From positions 9,774,334 to 9,838,333 of the forward strand of contig CM021322.1 of the NCBI GenBank assembly GCA_010645155.1: a stretch of 64,000 nucleotides of DNA, read 5' to 3'. The notes below the pieces were generated by a model. It worked only from the letters and a program-made list of their open reading frames with translations. It was not told the DNA's origin and did no database searches. Made by a program: the position numbers and the translations under genes. This document shows, piece by piece, positions 38,401 to 45,100 of this stretch (positions within the stretch are counted from its first letter, which is position 1; each line of letters begins with the position of its first letter). Source of the DNA: Tigriopus japonicus. Its lineage: Eukaryota; Arthropoda; Copepoda; Harpacticoida; Harpacticidae.

Positions 38401-39775
38401 GTAAATGACCCTCCTTTGATCAATCGGACTGCCAGAGATTGGATGGATTGGGATTTGAACATCCGGAATAGAAGCTTTACCCATCGGATAAACTACACGT
38501 AATTCAGGAAGATCAAAAGAAACAAAGACGTCACTCACGAGCACTTAATTAACTTTACCCGTAGATGCCCCTTAAAGAATTGGGGTTACCCATCAACTGG
38601 TGAGAATCGAATGGTGGCCATGTGCCAAGAAAATCTCAAGTGGAACCTCACTTCCGTGGAAAAATGCGTCGGTAAGATCCTTGTGTCAGGTTTCACTCCA
38701 TCAGCTGATTAACACGTGGTACTCTACATATTTAGCTTTGCCCTGCCCAAACCGCCCGCCTGTTGCGCCTGAAGGAGGGCACCGATGGTACGGCCTTTAT
38801 CAGACCAAGTACAGTTGTCCACCAGGATTCAAATTCATCGATGGATCTTATCCACATTTCTTTGCCAATTGCTCTGCAGCCAAAGAATGGCAGCCTCCAA
38901 ACTTTCTTCCTCAATGTGTTCGTAAGTAAAAATATTGTTTTCTATCAAGGTAAGGGACCATTCTTTGACGCAGTTATAAAATTATAGCCAGGCAATGCTC
39001 CAAGGACCCACCTCTCCACTTCCTGGGTCAAGATCTGGATTGGCCTTTCCGGAGCAAGACTTTGGGGACCAAAATCACTTACACCTGTCCATTCTTCAAA
39101 GTGACACAACAGGCTGCATTGTCAGGTACAAATACTTCTTAATTAAAAGCCACCCAAAATAGATGGACACGTGTACCTTCCCGTAACGTAAAAAAGCTTC
39201 GACAAATGCGATTAGCAATATGAGGGTCATGTTTTTGTCTGAACTAATCTTTACACTCAAATAATGGTGATATGTTTTTCCTTCTAAATTGTACAAACGG
39301 ATTGTTTGTGTCTGAATTCCAAAGTACGAAAGAAACACTGAAAGGAAATGTTTCTCGTTTCTAGTTCAATATTCCCAATGTGTTCATGACAAAGACACAG
39401 ATGAGCTTATGTGGTATCCATCATCGATTCAGGAATGTTCGCGTAAGTACATAAAAAGTTTTACTTTTGGTACCATTTTTAATTCTTCTTTTACATTCCT
39501 CTCGCGAGTTGGAATGTCAGATAAATTGAGTTTATCCATACAATTGAATTTGGTGAGTATGAGATTTTTACGTGCTTTGAGACTTGATCATATTGTCAAA
39601 GGCCAGACTATAAAACGATGTAATCAATGTGTCATATGTCACGATTGTGCAATAACATTTGTTCCAAGATTCTTATTTTCATCTCGATTTAATAAAATTG
39701 TGTGCCATGTTGAACTTCTGCATACTTTATTTGATCGTTTTAGATTTACAAATCTATTTCACCGATTTAGGATGA
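21128..39775 (+). CDS. Giant secreted multi-lectin protein (PAN-like, WSC, discoidin-like, galectin-like, ~11 CTLD, LamG-like, 4 FN2, 5 sushi)
   Basis: I trace 52 exons from a signal peptide (MELFWVILILFRSIEA at 21,128; an in-frame upstream ATG lies at 21,080) to a stop at 39,773-39,775. Every junction has GT-AG and matching phase, and the exon lengths sum to 11,382 nt, or 3,793 residues. No internal signal peptide and no membrane segment is seen, so the product is probably secreted. Domains are described in the entries below. Most introns are 50-75 nt; longer ones include 22,122-22,714, 31,277-31,812, 32,819-33,317, 34,407-34,963 and 37,771-38,389. The mix of CTLD and FN2 modules recalls mannose-receptor-family proteins, but the cysteine-rich domain and membrane anchor are absent and galectin, WSC, LamG and sushi modules are added. 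Less certain points are the first exon's start, an 18-nt exon at 27,892-27,909 and the terminal exon at 39,744-39,775. Confidence 0.85.
23549..24440 (+). other. Lectin gene: PAN/apple-like domain and unassigned beta-sandwich
   Basis: The first part of the 1,568-nt exon 23,549-25,116 holds a PAN/apple-like pattern at about residues 455-555: TLDQCSRLCW, then GCDVFEYDSVLKTCRFH, then YVLECSE. The Cys spacing and the aromatic-rich CxxFxY...xCxF core fit PAN. Residues about 590-715 (KKLEIRGNLQTV to KIYITRIDMALD) look like an all-beta segment with alternating Val and Thr, possibly a galactose-binding-like fold. I do not recognise that family. Confidence 0.55.
24441..24710 (+). other. Lectin gene: WSC domain
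   Basis: Residues about 719-809 begin GCFGDPKNVLDYSG, continue CLTTCLQAGKRFAFLQGGDQ and CLCYD, then CNLPCSGDGQDFCGGSNSMS. This carries the WSC hallmarks: an opening GC(F/Y), C...C.....G..faglq.g..C.C, and C..pC.Gd....CGG. WSC domains are eight-Cys putative carbohydrate-binding modules known from yeast stress sensors, fungal enzymes and some animal secreted proteins. Confidence 0.8.
24711..25116 (+). other. Lectin gene: C-type lectin domain 1
   Basis: Residues about 810-944 start CPTPMVRFGDYCYF and include RLCTETDESAHLWYPESEEE, CVIWESGNT and the closing CEDSRGICRRK. This is the long-form CTLD layout with its three Cys pairs. No EPN or QPD and no WND calcium-site motif is present, so calcium-dependent sugar binding is not expected. 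The domain ends at a phase-1 junction into the discoidin-like segment. Confidence 0.75.
25180..25909 (+). other. Lectin gene: discoidin (F5/8 type C)-like domain
   Basis: Exons 25,180-25,484 and 25,750-25,909 encode residues 945-1099. The segment has FELDTDYYVKKRFIEVMF, then VVMSGLMIETDNSRYLQEF, then LPYPIETKHFKIIVNEGG and IAVRFDIIGQLVG. The closing pattern, a hydrophobic strand, then R.(E/D)I.G, and the central I.TDNSRYLQEFTLQY block match F5/8C domains, which bind lipids or glycans. Cysteines usual at the domain ends are missing, hence like. Confidence 0.6.
26027..26506 (+). other. Lectin gene: galectin-like domain
   Basis: The single exon 26,027-26,506 encodes residues 1100-1259. The C-terminal half follows the galectin layout: ILIENEIGLTFSEELRGPFP, then MRVEFQTNGFKFFVNGMQIK, then LF and a last pair of strands ending RVTIE. 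This parallels the galectin core N...W..E.R..PF followed by F.V.VNG.....F. The Trp that stacks on galactose is replaced by Phe (GLTFSEEL), while the Glu and an Arg are kept. Whether it still binds beta-galactosides is open. Confidence 0.65.
26571..27430 (+). other. Lectin gene: linker and C-type lectin domain 2 (EPN motif)
   Basis: Exons 26,571-26,773, 26,842-27,129 and 27,211-27,557 (first part). After a linker, residues about 1357-1496 hold a canonical CTLD: CPSGYEYFGHVCVNF, then VWVGVRQISGTWV, DWAPNEPNSANGNCVVADK, YKWRTTNC and a closing ICAL. It keeps the Glu-Pro-Asn motif of mannose-type calcium site 2. The usual WND partner is WRTTN here. It is the best candidate in the chain for calcium-dependent sugar binding. 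Confidence 0.85.
27431..28174 (+). other. Lectin gene: C-type lectin domain 3 (divergent)
   Basis: Parts of exons 27,211-27,557, 27,625-27,772, 27,892-27,909 and 27,981-28,219. The segment starts NCPPGFIYE, has SRSCYKITK and AICRRDHTRLFAPRN, then FFTG in the WIGL position, and ends FFGICQY. The 18-nt exon is inferred because GTGAGG at 27,910 and a CCCCAG acceptor at 27,980 keep phase; reading through instead meets a stop after about 25 codons. No EPN or QPD is present. Confidence 0.6.
28175..28409 (+). other. Lectin gene: fibronectin type II module a
   Basis: Residues about 1659-1714 span the junction 28,219/28,280. The module reads CSFPFRFNGRLYDTC, then STPWCSTGVDD, then GYEKFC. CxFPF, the aromatic GRxYxxC and the PWCxT motif are FN2 hallmarks (two disulfides, kringle-like fold). 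FN2 modules bind denatured collagen in mannose receptors and matrix proteases. Confidence 0.8.
28410..29008 (+). other. Lectin gene: C-type lectin domain 4
   Basis: Exons 28,280-28,466 (end), 28,542-28,902 and 28,967-29,107 (start). The domain starts NCPLGFYRNWMDRTCYQV, has ALSFDDALSKCQEQGARLWE, a late PPCIGLVNGKLKNVDCDGYQ block and a closing GYICEAR. The CTLD cysteines are in order. No calcium-site EPN, QPD or WND is seen. Confidence 0.75.
29009..29559 (+). other. Lectin gene: fibronectin type II modules b and c
   Basis: Module b (exons 28,967-29,107 and 29,168-29,318) reads CVFPFSHEGKIYSSCTF, then ETPWCATKVD and ACADER. Module c (29,168-29,318 and 29,383-29,867) reads CSFPFLMNGRFYDSC, then a stretched loop, RYWCPP, and YGYCNEF. 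Both keep CxFPF and the W-C pair. In module c the loop between the second and third Cys is longer than usual. Confidence 0.75.
29560..30228 (+). other. Lectin gene: C-type lectin domain 5
   Basis: Exons 29,383-29,867 (end) and 30,019-30,316 (start). The domain starts DCPDGYEMVDHICMRL, has YEVAQEDCKKDGADLAYIPF, EFWLGAFPQKNGDWQWY and a closing RPYICSA, with the extra Cys-rich stretch VCFTPGYGCPESGC before the end. The WLGA block is a good match to the CTLD WIGL core. Confidence 0.75.
30229..30864 (+). other. Lectin gene: C-type lectin domain 6
   Basis: Exons 30,019-30,316 (end), 30,379-30,588 and 30,662-30,864. The domain reads KCPSGYTWVERIQKCILI, LPEAMEDCDQQRGRLIATKN, FFIGTFAF in the WIGL position, then GLCGAMEA and KGYICEAD. 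A Ser/Arg/Lys-rich insert (NERRRSKSSEDQ) lies after the core. All junctions keep phase. Confidence 0.7.
30928..32330 (+). other. Lectin gene: C-type lectin domains 7 and 8
   Basis: Domain 7 (30,928-31,070 and 31,138-31,276) begins CPEGYEKLMENCVKLV with KACEAMGTRLARPQTV but ends soon after without a WIGL core or closing Cys pair, so it looks half-sized. Domain 8 (31,813-31,995 and 32,073-32,330) begins CACKDDIFI, has CYMRD, ARQRCMNLGMNLAQYGS, DLWIGAHNP, FKWVQD and closes SLCQKPC. The 536-nt intron between them is one of the longest in the gene. Confidence 0.65.
32397..34035 (+). other. Lectin gene: orphan CTLD C-terminal half, then LamG/pentraxin-like domain
   Basis: Exon 32,397-32,818 starts with a CTLD tail only (DCISIQTA, then VPCDEESFFVCERE). 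The following domain spans the rest of that exon, 33,318-33,432, 33,682-33,776 and the start of 33,838-34,406. It has ITVSMWLRSRDVSFG, WHFLSFSFDTSNG, LVLDD, then GSLSCIQVYSQAFNPSQV. This is the concanavalin-A-like LamG/pentraxin layout, in which W-(H/T)-x-(V/L)-x-(F/V) precedes the closing G.(I/L)..(I/V)..Y..A strand. Asn-rich glycosylation sites are frequent. Confidence 0.7.
34036..35025 (+). other. Lectin gene: C-type lectin domain 9
   Basis: Exons 33,838-34,406 (end) and 34,964-35,123 (start), across a 557-nt intron. The domain reads CPSDWINYKDHCYWV, FSEAAVHCAGL, then FWIGLDDRLEIGTWVSHDE, RCALNSRRNGG and a closing VVCQM. The WIGLDD core is the cleanest in the chain. There is no EPN or QPD. 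Confidence 0.8.
35026..35602 (+). other. Lectin gene: C-type lectin domain 10
   Basis: Exons 34,964-35,123 (end), 35,184-35,271 and 35,336-35,602. The domain reads NCPNGYFPYQSKCILG, ESCAIKGGVLFAPKNQMD, DIWIGVTAEH, RIWSDGTTFDP, GPCVYLKAS, VLCSKPYAFICEW. The Cys order is complete. Calcium-site motifs are absent. Confidence 0.8.
35670..36316 (+). other. Lectin gene: C-type lectin domain 11
   Basis: Exons 35,670-35,853, 35,922-36,097 and 36,146-36,316. The domain reads PCPTGFIRQRG, RTCLKLSGG, then SVWLGLKKEPMSNWQVAFDA, IGCLSFTDNG and PPACEYR. I chose the donor at 35,854 (GTATCA) over a later one at 35,890, because it gives a 68-nt intron and keeps phase while the later one leaves only 32 nt. The acceptor at 36,144-36,145 is likewise chosen for phase. 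Confidence 0.7.
36546..36832 (+). other. Lectin gene: fibronectin type II module d
   Basis: Exons 36,546-36,680 and 36,760-36,938 (start). The module reads SCVFPFKYFNVSEDGTK, YNYCASLD, SAWCATSVSASGE and ECVSDC, with CVFPF and the WCAT motif intact. It closes the CTLD/FN2 core and leads directly into the sushi tail. Confidence 0.8.
36984..37232. mobile_element. hAT-type MITE in a lectin-gene intron, copy 1
   Basis: The 249-bp element begins CAGGGGTCGGCAACCA and ends in the complement of a near-identical sequence (GGTTGCCTACCCCTG). The flanking octamers CTGTACAT and CTACACAT differ at two of eight positions, as expected for an aged 8-bp hAT target duplication. It lies inside the intron between 36,938 and 37,305. 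A same-length copy is at 51,346-51,594. Confidence 0.85.
37458..37478 (+). repeat. ATCA microsatellite
   Basis: Four to five tandem units of ATCA lie in the intron between the first two sushi modules. Confidence 0.8.
39726..39731 (-). terminator. Poly(A) signal of Kazal gene 1
   Basis: AATAAA on the minus strand, 50 nt after the stop codon at 39,781-39,783. Confidence 0.55.
39744..39775 (+). other. Lectin gene: proposed terminal exon
   Basis: After the donor at 39,443, a TTTTAG acceptor at 39,743 keeps phase and adds ten residues (HLQIYFTDLG) before TGA. An alternative acceptor at about 39,511 stays open to 39,822 but gives an unusual basic tail. The stop lies five bases from the stop of the opposing Kazal gene, so this exon overlaps that gene's 3' UTR. 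It is the weakest junction of the model. Confidence 0.4.
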
Positions 39776-39780
39776 TACTT

Positions 39781-40379
39781 TTAGCAAGGTCCATCACCGA
39801 CAATCCTGATCATTTTGCCTGAAATTAAAAGATAGAGATAAAGAAGGATGGGGTAATACAAATAAACTGCACTTTGCTTTAAAATGTTAATATTCCTAAT
39901 AACGAGTAGAATAAGCCTCAACGCACGTCGAAAAACCATTGAAACAATACGTATATTGTTATAAACATCAACATTGACAGAGAAGTTAAACAAACAGTCT
40001 AAAGAGTCTTCCCCATTGGCTTGCTTAGCTCTTGAAACAATATGTTTCATCTTTTTCTCATAAATTGTGGCACTACAAACCTCTGGCTTGATTTGCAACT
40101 TGACAAGGTACAAAAAGTACTAACATGCAAAATCTGGGCACCCTGACCATCTTAAATTTGTTCAAGATACTTACGGTCACGTTTGCACTTTTGGTGACAA
40201 TTGAACTTTTGCTTGTTGTCATAAGTGTTCCCATCGGATCCACACACAGGTCTGTATATCATGGGGACGGGACAACCAGCCATGCAAGCCATGTATCCAG
40301 CGGAATCCGCAGCCTCAGCATTGTTGACCAAAGCCAAAGTGGCAAGAGTGACGAAGAGGGCAAAGATGGCGAACTTCAT
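39781..40379 (-). CDS. Secreted Kazal-type serine protease inhibitor 1
   Basis: Two exons, 40,379-40,175 and 39,818-39,781, join at phase 1 with GTAAGT and TTTCAG, giving 80 residues. A signal peptide (MKFAIFALFVTLATLALVNN, Ala-rich end) is followed by one Kazal domain: CMAGCPVPMIYRPVCGSDGN, TYDN, FNCHQKC, and GDGPC as the last residues. The sixth Cys is encoded only by the 11-codon second exon. The C2-C3 reactive loop has nine residues where classical Kazals have seven, and the Cys normally just after TYxN is shifted downstream by several residues. It would inhibit a serine protease outside the cell; specificity is not clear. It is paralogous to the gene at 41,515-41,986 and convergent with the lectin gene. 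Confidence 0.85.
39861..39866 (+). terminator. Possible poly(A) signal of the large lectin gene
   Basis: AATAAA on the plus strand about 85 nt after the proposed lectin stop. It lies inside the intron of the opposing Kazal gene, which would make the two 3' ends overlap. Confidence 0.4.
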
Positions 40380-40458
40380 GTTGAATTAGTGGGTTGGTAA
40401 TTTGCTGAGGATTGGGCTCGAAGATTAGGCAACTGTGGTTTTACTGCACATCTCAGGA

Positions 40459-40467
40459 GTTATATAG
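40459..40467 (-). promoter_or_regulatory. TATA box of Kazal gene 1
   Basis: CTATATAA on the minus strand lies about 85 nt upstream of the ATG at 40,379, with a G/C-rich shoulder (GCCCCC) just before it. The spacing allows a transcription start near 40,430 and a short 5' leader. Confidence 0.5.
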
Positions 40468-41514
40468 GGGGCAAATACGGAAATGAGATAAGTTGATGTC
40501 CTTGTTGCTAGGAAAATTGCTGTGTATGTTGCATGTTGTTCCATGGAATTTGTCAGATTCTCAATTTCAGGTGAAAGGCCAAGGCCATATCAGCAATTAC
40601 CAATAACAACTGCAAATGACTGTACAAAAATTTGGCAATTCTCAAAACCATGTTATATTTTTGCCAGATTTTCCGGTACATGATTGTTTAACAACATTGT
40701 TCAAGGAATCTTTTTGTTTGGATGAAAAAGCCAAATCAGTAGGGCCCTTGAATTGGCCTGTGTAGCATAATCAATGAGTACAATCATAAAGTGCGCTACT
40801 TAGAGCTTTTTTGTGTGGAAAGAGTTTTAGAGTAACTGGAAATTTAATTTTCTTTCTTTCGTTTTACATTTTCATTGTTTCCAAAGTTTTATCATTTTTT
40901 GAGCCCCTGCAAATCAATCGATATTGGACTACTCTGCTATAAACTGAGTTTTCAGTCACCTTCAGTTCCTTATCCAAGTCATCTACAGTAGTTCCTGGAA
41001 AATTATGGATAGAAAGCAAGGAGAGAGTTGTGTTTTCGGCTTAATTTTTTTGCTTTTTGGCAGAACATGATCTCCAAATTAACAGCAAGTTATTTTGGTG
41101 GGACTTCTGTTGTGAAACACTCACCGGAAATACCGGGTGTTTCAAGAGAAATGGAACAGCTAATTATATCATCTAGAACTCGTGTTTGAAACCATATCTT
41201 AATCTCATATTTTTGCAAATGGTTTGCTAAGCACTTGGCTTGATAAGTCAGGAAAATAAATTTCCCCTAGTTCAATATTTTGGCGATCGTGAAGGGTCAT
41301 TTTTTGAACAGAGCTTTCTTGACTCTGACCTTTTCTTTGTCCGGAAATTTCGCTGAAGTAAAAAAAAAAACCACGGTGGCATAAAGGGAATGACACTATG
41401 ATACTGGAGAAATGTGATGGTATAGTAATGGAGAAAAACAGTTATGAAACAGATTCAAAAAATAGGAATGCAGTTCGTATATTTTCTAACACAAACAATG
41501 TCTGTCCCAAAAAA

Positions 41515-41986
41515 TCATTTACACGGGCCTTTTGATGAAACTGATATTTTGGTCCCTGAAAAAGAACAATCACAATTTTGTTAATGGTTTTGTTAAACAT
41601 TGAGCAGTTTTGCTCTCAAGACACGAGAAGGACTTATTTAACATTCTAACCAAACAATATTACAGAAGAAATGATTCTCAGTGGCCACTCAAACCTTCGT
41701 TCCCTCTCATCTTACCCCAAGCTTTTTGTAGCTTTTCCGAGCTATATCGGCTATCATACTAACCAGGAGTGCATTTGTTATGGCAATTCAAGTGCGAGAG
41801 GTTGTTGTAAGTGACATGGTCAGTTCCACAAAGAGGTGCATGCATCATAGTCACAGGGCACTTGGTCATGCATTGTAAGTACGGAGATTGGTCAACGCTG
41901 GATGCTGTTGATGACGGGGCCAAGAGGCTCATAGCCAACATTGACAAACAAATAAGTCCTATTTTCTTGAGGAAGTTCATATTCAA
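41515..41986 (-). CDS. Secreted Kazal-type serine protease inhibitor 2
   Basis: Two exons, 41,986-41,764 and 41,555-41,515, join at phase 1, giving 87 residues from the first ATG (a second ATG at 41,980 is equally good). A signal peptide (FLKKIGLICLSMLAMSLLA) precedes a Kazal domain: CMTKCPVTMMHAPLCGTDHV, TYNN, LNCHNKC, and SSKGPCK at the end. The sixth Cys again comes from a tiny second exon, found by its TTTTTCAG acceptor. Layout, intron phase and Cys spacing match Kazal gene 1, so the pair is a tandem duplication on the same strand. Target protease unknown. Confidence 0.85.
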
Positions 41987-42014
41987 ACTGTTAGGTTAAG
42001 AGGGGAGTTTGGAT

Positions 42015-42022
42015 CATATAAG
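42015..42022 (-). promoter_or_regulatory. TATA-like box of Kazal gene 2
   Basis: CTTATATG on the minus strand, preceded by CCCC as in the sister gene, lies about 30 nt above the first ATG. This implies a very short leader and favours the second ATG (41,980) as the start. Confidence 0.4.
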
Positions 42023-42075
42023 GGGAGTAAGTAGTTCAAAATTGTGGAAGATTAGATAACGAAATTAATGTACTG

Positions 42076-42135
42076 TTGTGATGGATTGAATGCGCTTTCG
42101 GCCGAAATTTTGGTTTTGATTATACTTACCGAAAC
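42076..42135. repeat. Fragment of the CCGAAA-rich MITE family
   Basis: The sequence GTGATGGATTGAATGCGCTT followed by CGGCCGAAATTTTGG resembles the ends of the element at 59,254-59,595 and fragments at about 46,231-46,290 and 60,905-60,990. Confidence 0.5.
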
Positions 42136-45100
42136 TGGAAGTAAACATGTACTACTATAAGGAATGGAGCTTGACAAAAAACCAAGCATTTTTGTCATGA
42201 TAATTGATGAGGTCGTAAAGAAGTTGTTTGCAGGTCTAGACACGAAGTTACTGATACTTTTGTACCAAAAGTGGCTTCTTCTCACACTTGAAAGACTTGC
42301 CTCTAATAGCTGTGATGATCTTGGGAACTGTTGAACAATGCGACTACGGGTTCTAGGCAAATTTGACCACAGAATCTTTGGATTGGCGGTAAACGTGGCC
42401 TCTGCTGGGTTGGTACGTACTTTGTGTCGATTCGCTCCAAGGATTTTGATATTGCCGGGGTCGCAATGGTCGACGAGCAAAGTTACTACTTTCCATTTGT
42501 TACCTTTCGTTTAGGTCAATGTAGAAGTTTTGTTTACAAAACAATTTGTTTCAAAGCTGAAAATTTCACTTATCGAAAAAAAGAGCACAATGATATAGAT
42601 TTCTAAACTCCTAAATAATCTGGTTTTTATTCTATTTGAAAATAACAACAAATGTTGTGCTTAAGAGGGTTGGGACAAAAATAACGAAAAAATAGTGATG
42701 AACGTAAAATATTAAGAGAGTACTTAACTTCGAAAATTTGCCATCTTTTGTTCACCAAAAGTACACATTAGGTGAAAATTGCTAGCTTAAAAGTAAGTCA
42801 AAGCAGACCTCCTTCCCCTACATTTTTCAGTTATTTGACCTTTTTGGTGAGAATAAGGCCAAGAAGTGTAGGATACGCTAAAGAAAGAATTTGATTCCTT
42901 TTGCTTGCAATGGATTTTGTGGCTATCCAACCACGAAATATTAGAGGACTTAAATAAGCTTAATTAGCACATTCTTACTCTTATCAAAACAACACCATCT
43001 TTCTTTGCTGCAAGACTGAGAAAAAAACTAAAACAATGGAGTCTGCTGTGCTTTATTAACCCAGAATTATATGACATTTTTCACAAGTTTCTCCTAGGCT
43101 TTGAAAAGGAATAAAGACGAATGGATTTGAATGAACCATCTGTTTTGCTCGTTCGGTTTAAGAACATTTTTCATTTTTTTAATACCAGATTGACCCAAAA
43201 ATTTATGAATGTAAAGAAAATTTATTCCTTTTTTCTCCTTTCTAACTCTTGAGATCTTACTAGAGCAGAATAGATTAAGGGTTTCAAAGTTAAGCGCAAT
43301 TTAATGCTGTAATAAAGTTCTGCCAAAGGTTCTTAAACTTTTAACCAAGGACCCTTGACTATGATGTTATCTTAAGAAGAAATCCAACCACCTTGCTCAC
43401 ATTACCACGGTAATAATAATTATGAGAATTTTTAACCCTATAGCATTATGTTATCTCAAGATAAGTCCAAAAGTCACATGTCATATGCCAGTATTTGAAA
43501 TGATAACCAACTCAAGGAGGTGACTGATCAAATTAAAACGTTTTGGCCAAGGTTCATAATATTTGTAAAGGATATCATTTTTCAAAATATTGACGTGACC
43601 TTTAATGAATTGGAGGGTCATTTGAGTTTGATTACTCCAATGAATTTCGTGGGATGTCTATTAGACCAACAGTTTCTGAGAGATCAAACAAAGCCTCAAC
43701 AAGGGCTTGGAAAAAAATTCTGAATGCGTATGGAGTCAAGGTTTCGAAATTTTATCATGGCATTAATTGGACTCGTACTTCCAACTTTTAACACGTTTTT
43801 GCATCGTTCCAAGTCGTCATCATATAGGTGTTAAGACGTTGTTAAAGATTGATTTGCCAAGTTTTCATGTAATGACTATCGATTGATTTTTCCGATTGAT
43901 AATTTTCACTCGAAATGTTGTTAACTTTTATCGCCACATCCAGAATGCGTTTTATTTTCAATTCTTTGCATCGCAAAGATATTTCTATATTCAAGATTTG
44001 TCTTTTGAATGGCGGCAATCAACTGATCATCCTGGAAAACTGCTTTACATGACATAATAGTTGTACATATTGTATTTCCAAATACAGGAAGTGTTGACAT
44101 GCAAGTGATAATTTGACTCTCATCTGTAACCAAAATACATGATAAATGTTTTCATTTTCAAACATACAGGGTTGTCACGCATAATAGTCCCATACCAAAC
44201 CTAAACATTTTGGCTCCTGTCTACACTTTGTTTCTCCCAAATTATGCTAAGGTGTTCAATGAAGATGATAGTCAATTCATAGGCATTAAATCATACAATT
44301 ATGGGATTTGGCATTGAAGATTTGTCTTGCGCACTTTCTTTTGTAATATGATCTTCCACACGTTTGGCCAGGTTTTGACTCAAGCGCCATGGAGAAAAGT
44401 AAACGATTTTTTGAACTATAAACATTTCCAAATAAACAGACTCTCCATGCTTTGGACGTAAAAAATTGCCAAATATAATTTTCACTGAAACCTTTTCAAG
44501 TGACCTTGCCCAATGTTCAGAGTCTTAAATTGCAAACTTTCAAAATGATTTTGGAACAAAAAAATACAAGTTGGAAGCATCAACCCTTTTTACGGCACAT
44601 TAGGTTGGGCTCTAGAAAGACGCAAACGTTCTGCTTCAAAGTAAGATGTGGAGGCACTGGATTGAGCGAGGGCTTGTTGAGAGTTCCGTCTATTTGGAAA
44701 TGTTGAAAACGGCGCCCAAAAGGGGATCAGCCAATCACATGATGTGAATTGAATGACGTCATTGACGCCGGTCCCAACCTCGCCGGTCTCTCACTAGAGC
44801 GTCTCTAGTTTGGGCCATTGAGTTCTATGAATACTAGAGGGAGTGTAAGCCTAAAAATGTGTCTCCGGTCGCCAAGTGTTGAGCGGACAAAAGTGCGGGA
44901 ACATTTGATATATGTGACCTGGCAAATGCCAATCACCCAATTGATGATTCAAATGTGGAATTTAGTAATGTTTTTTGGGTCATTTCTTGTTATTGCTTTT
45001 GGTCACTTTCTTGAAAGAACCAAAGACATCCCTAGGTGACCATGCCTTGGATTTGAATACAACAACTAGGAACTTTTTTGCCAATACATTGAATTAGTCA

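Larger units (their letters stand above)
36833..39442 (+). other. Lectin gene: five sushi (CCP) modules
   Basis: Exons 36,760-36,938 with 37,305-37,431; 37,507-37,770; 38,390-38,498 with 38,565-38,671; 38,736-38,921; and 38,988-39,125 with 39,365-39,442. Each module has four Cys with a (Y/T)xCPxG core (YHCPDGYYF, YTCPDGFMF, YTCP, YSCPPGFKF, YTCPFF) and a Trp before the last Cys (WQWELDF, WSPVFQPHC, WNLTSVEKC, WQPPNFLPQC, WYPSSIQEC). The third and fifth modules are sister copies (NDPPL and KDPPL starts, DLN/DLDW). Sushi modules mediate protein binding in complement regulators. Confidence 0.8.

Noticed and set aside
39409..39822. 137-codon ORF reading through the last lectin splice donor
   Set aside because: It starts inside a sushi module, crosses a strong GTAAGT donor and overlaps the opposing Kazal exon; most likely a chance open intron.
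41110..41135. ACCGGGTGTTTCAAGAG as a possible mariner end
   Set aside because: No matching inverted copy or transposase frame was found within 2 kb.
42052..42480. 142-codon minus-strand ORF
   Set aside because: Its C-terminal part is translated CCGAAA-family repeat and the rest has no motif.
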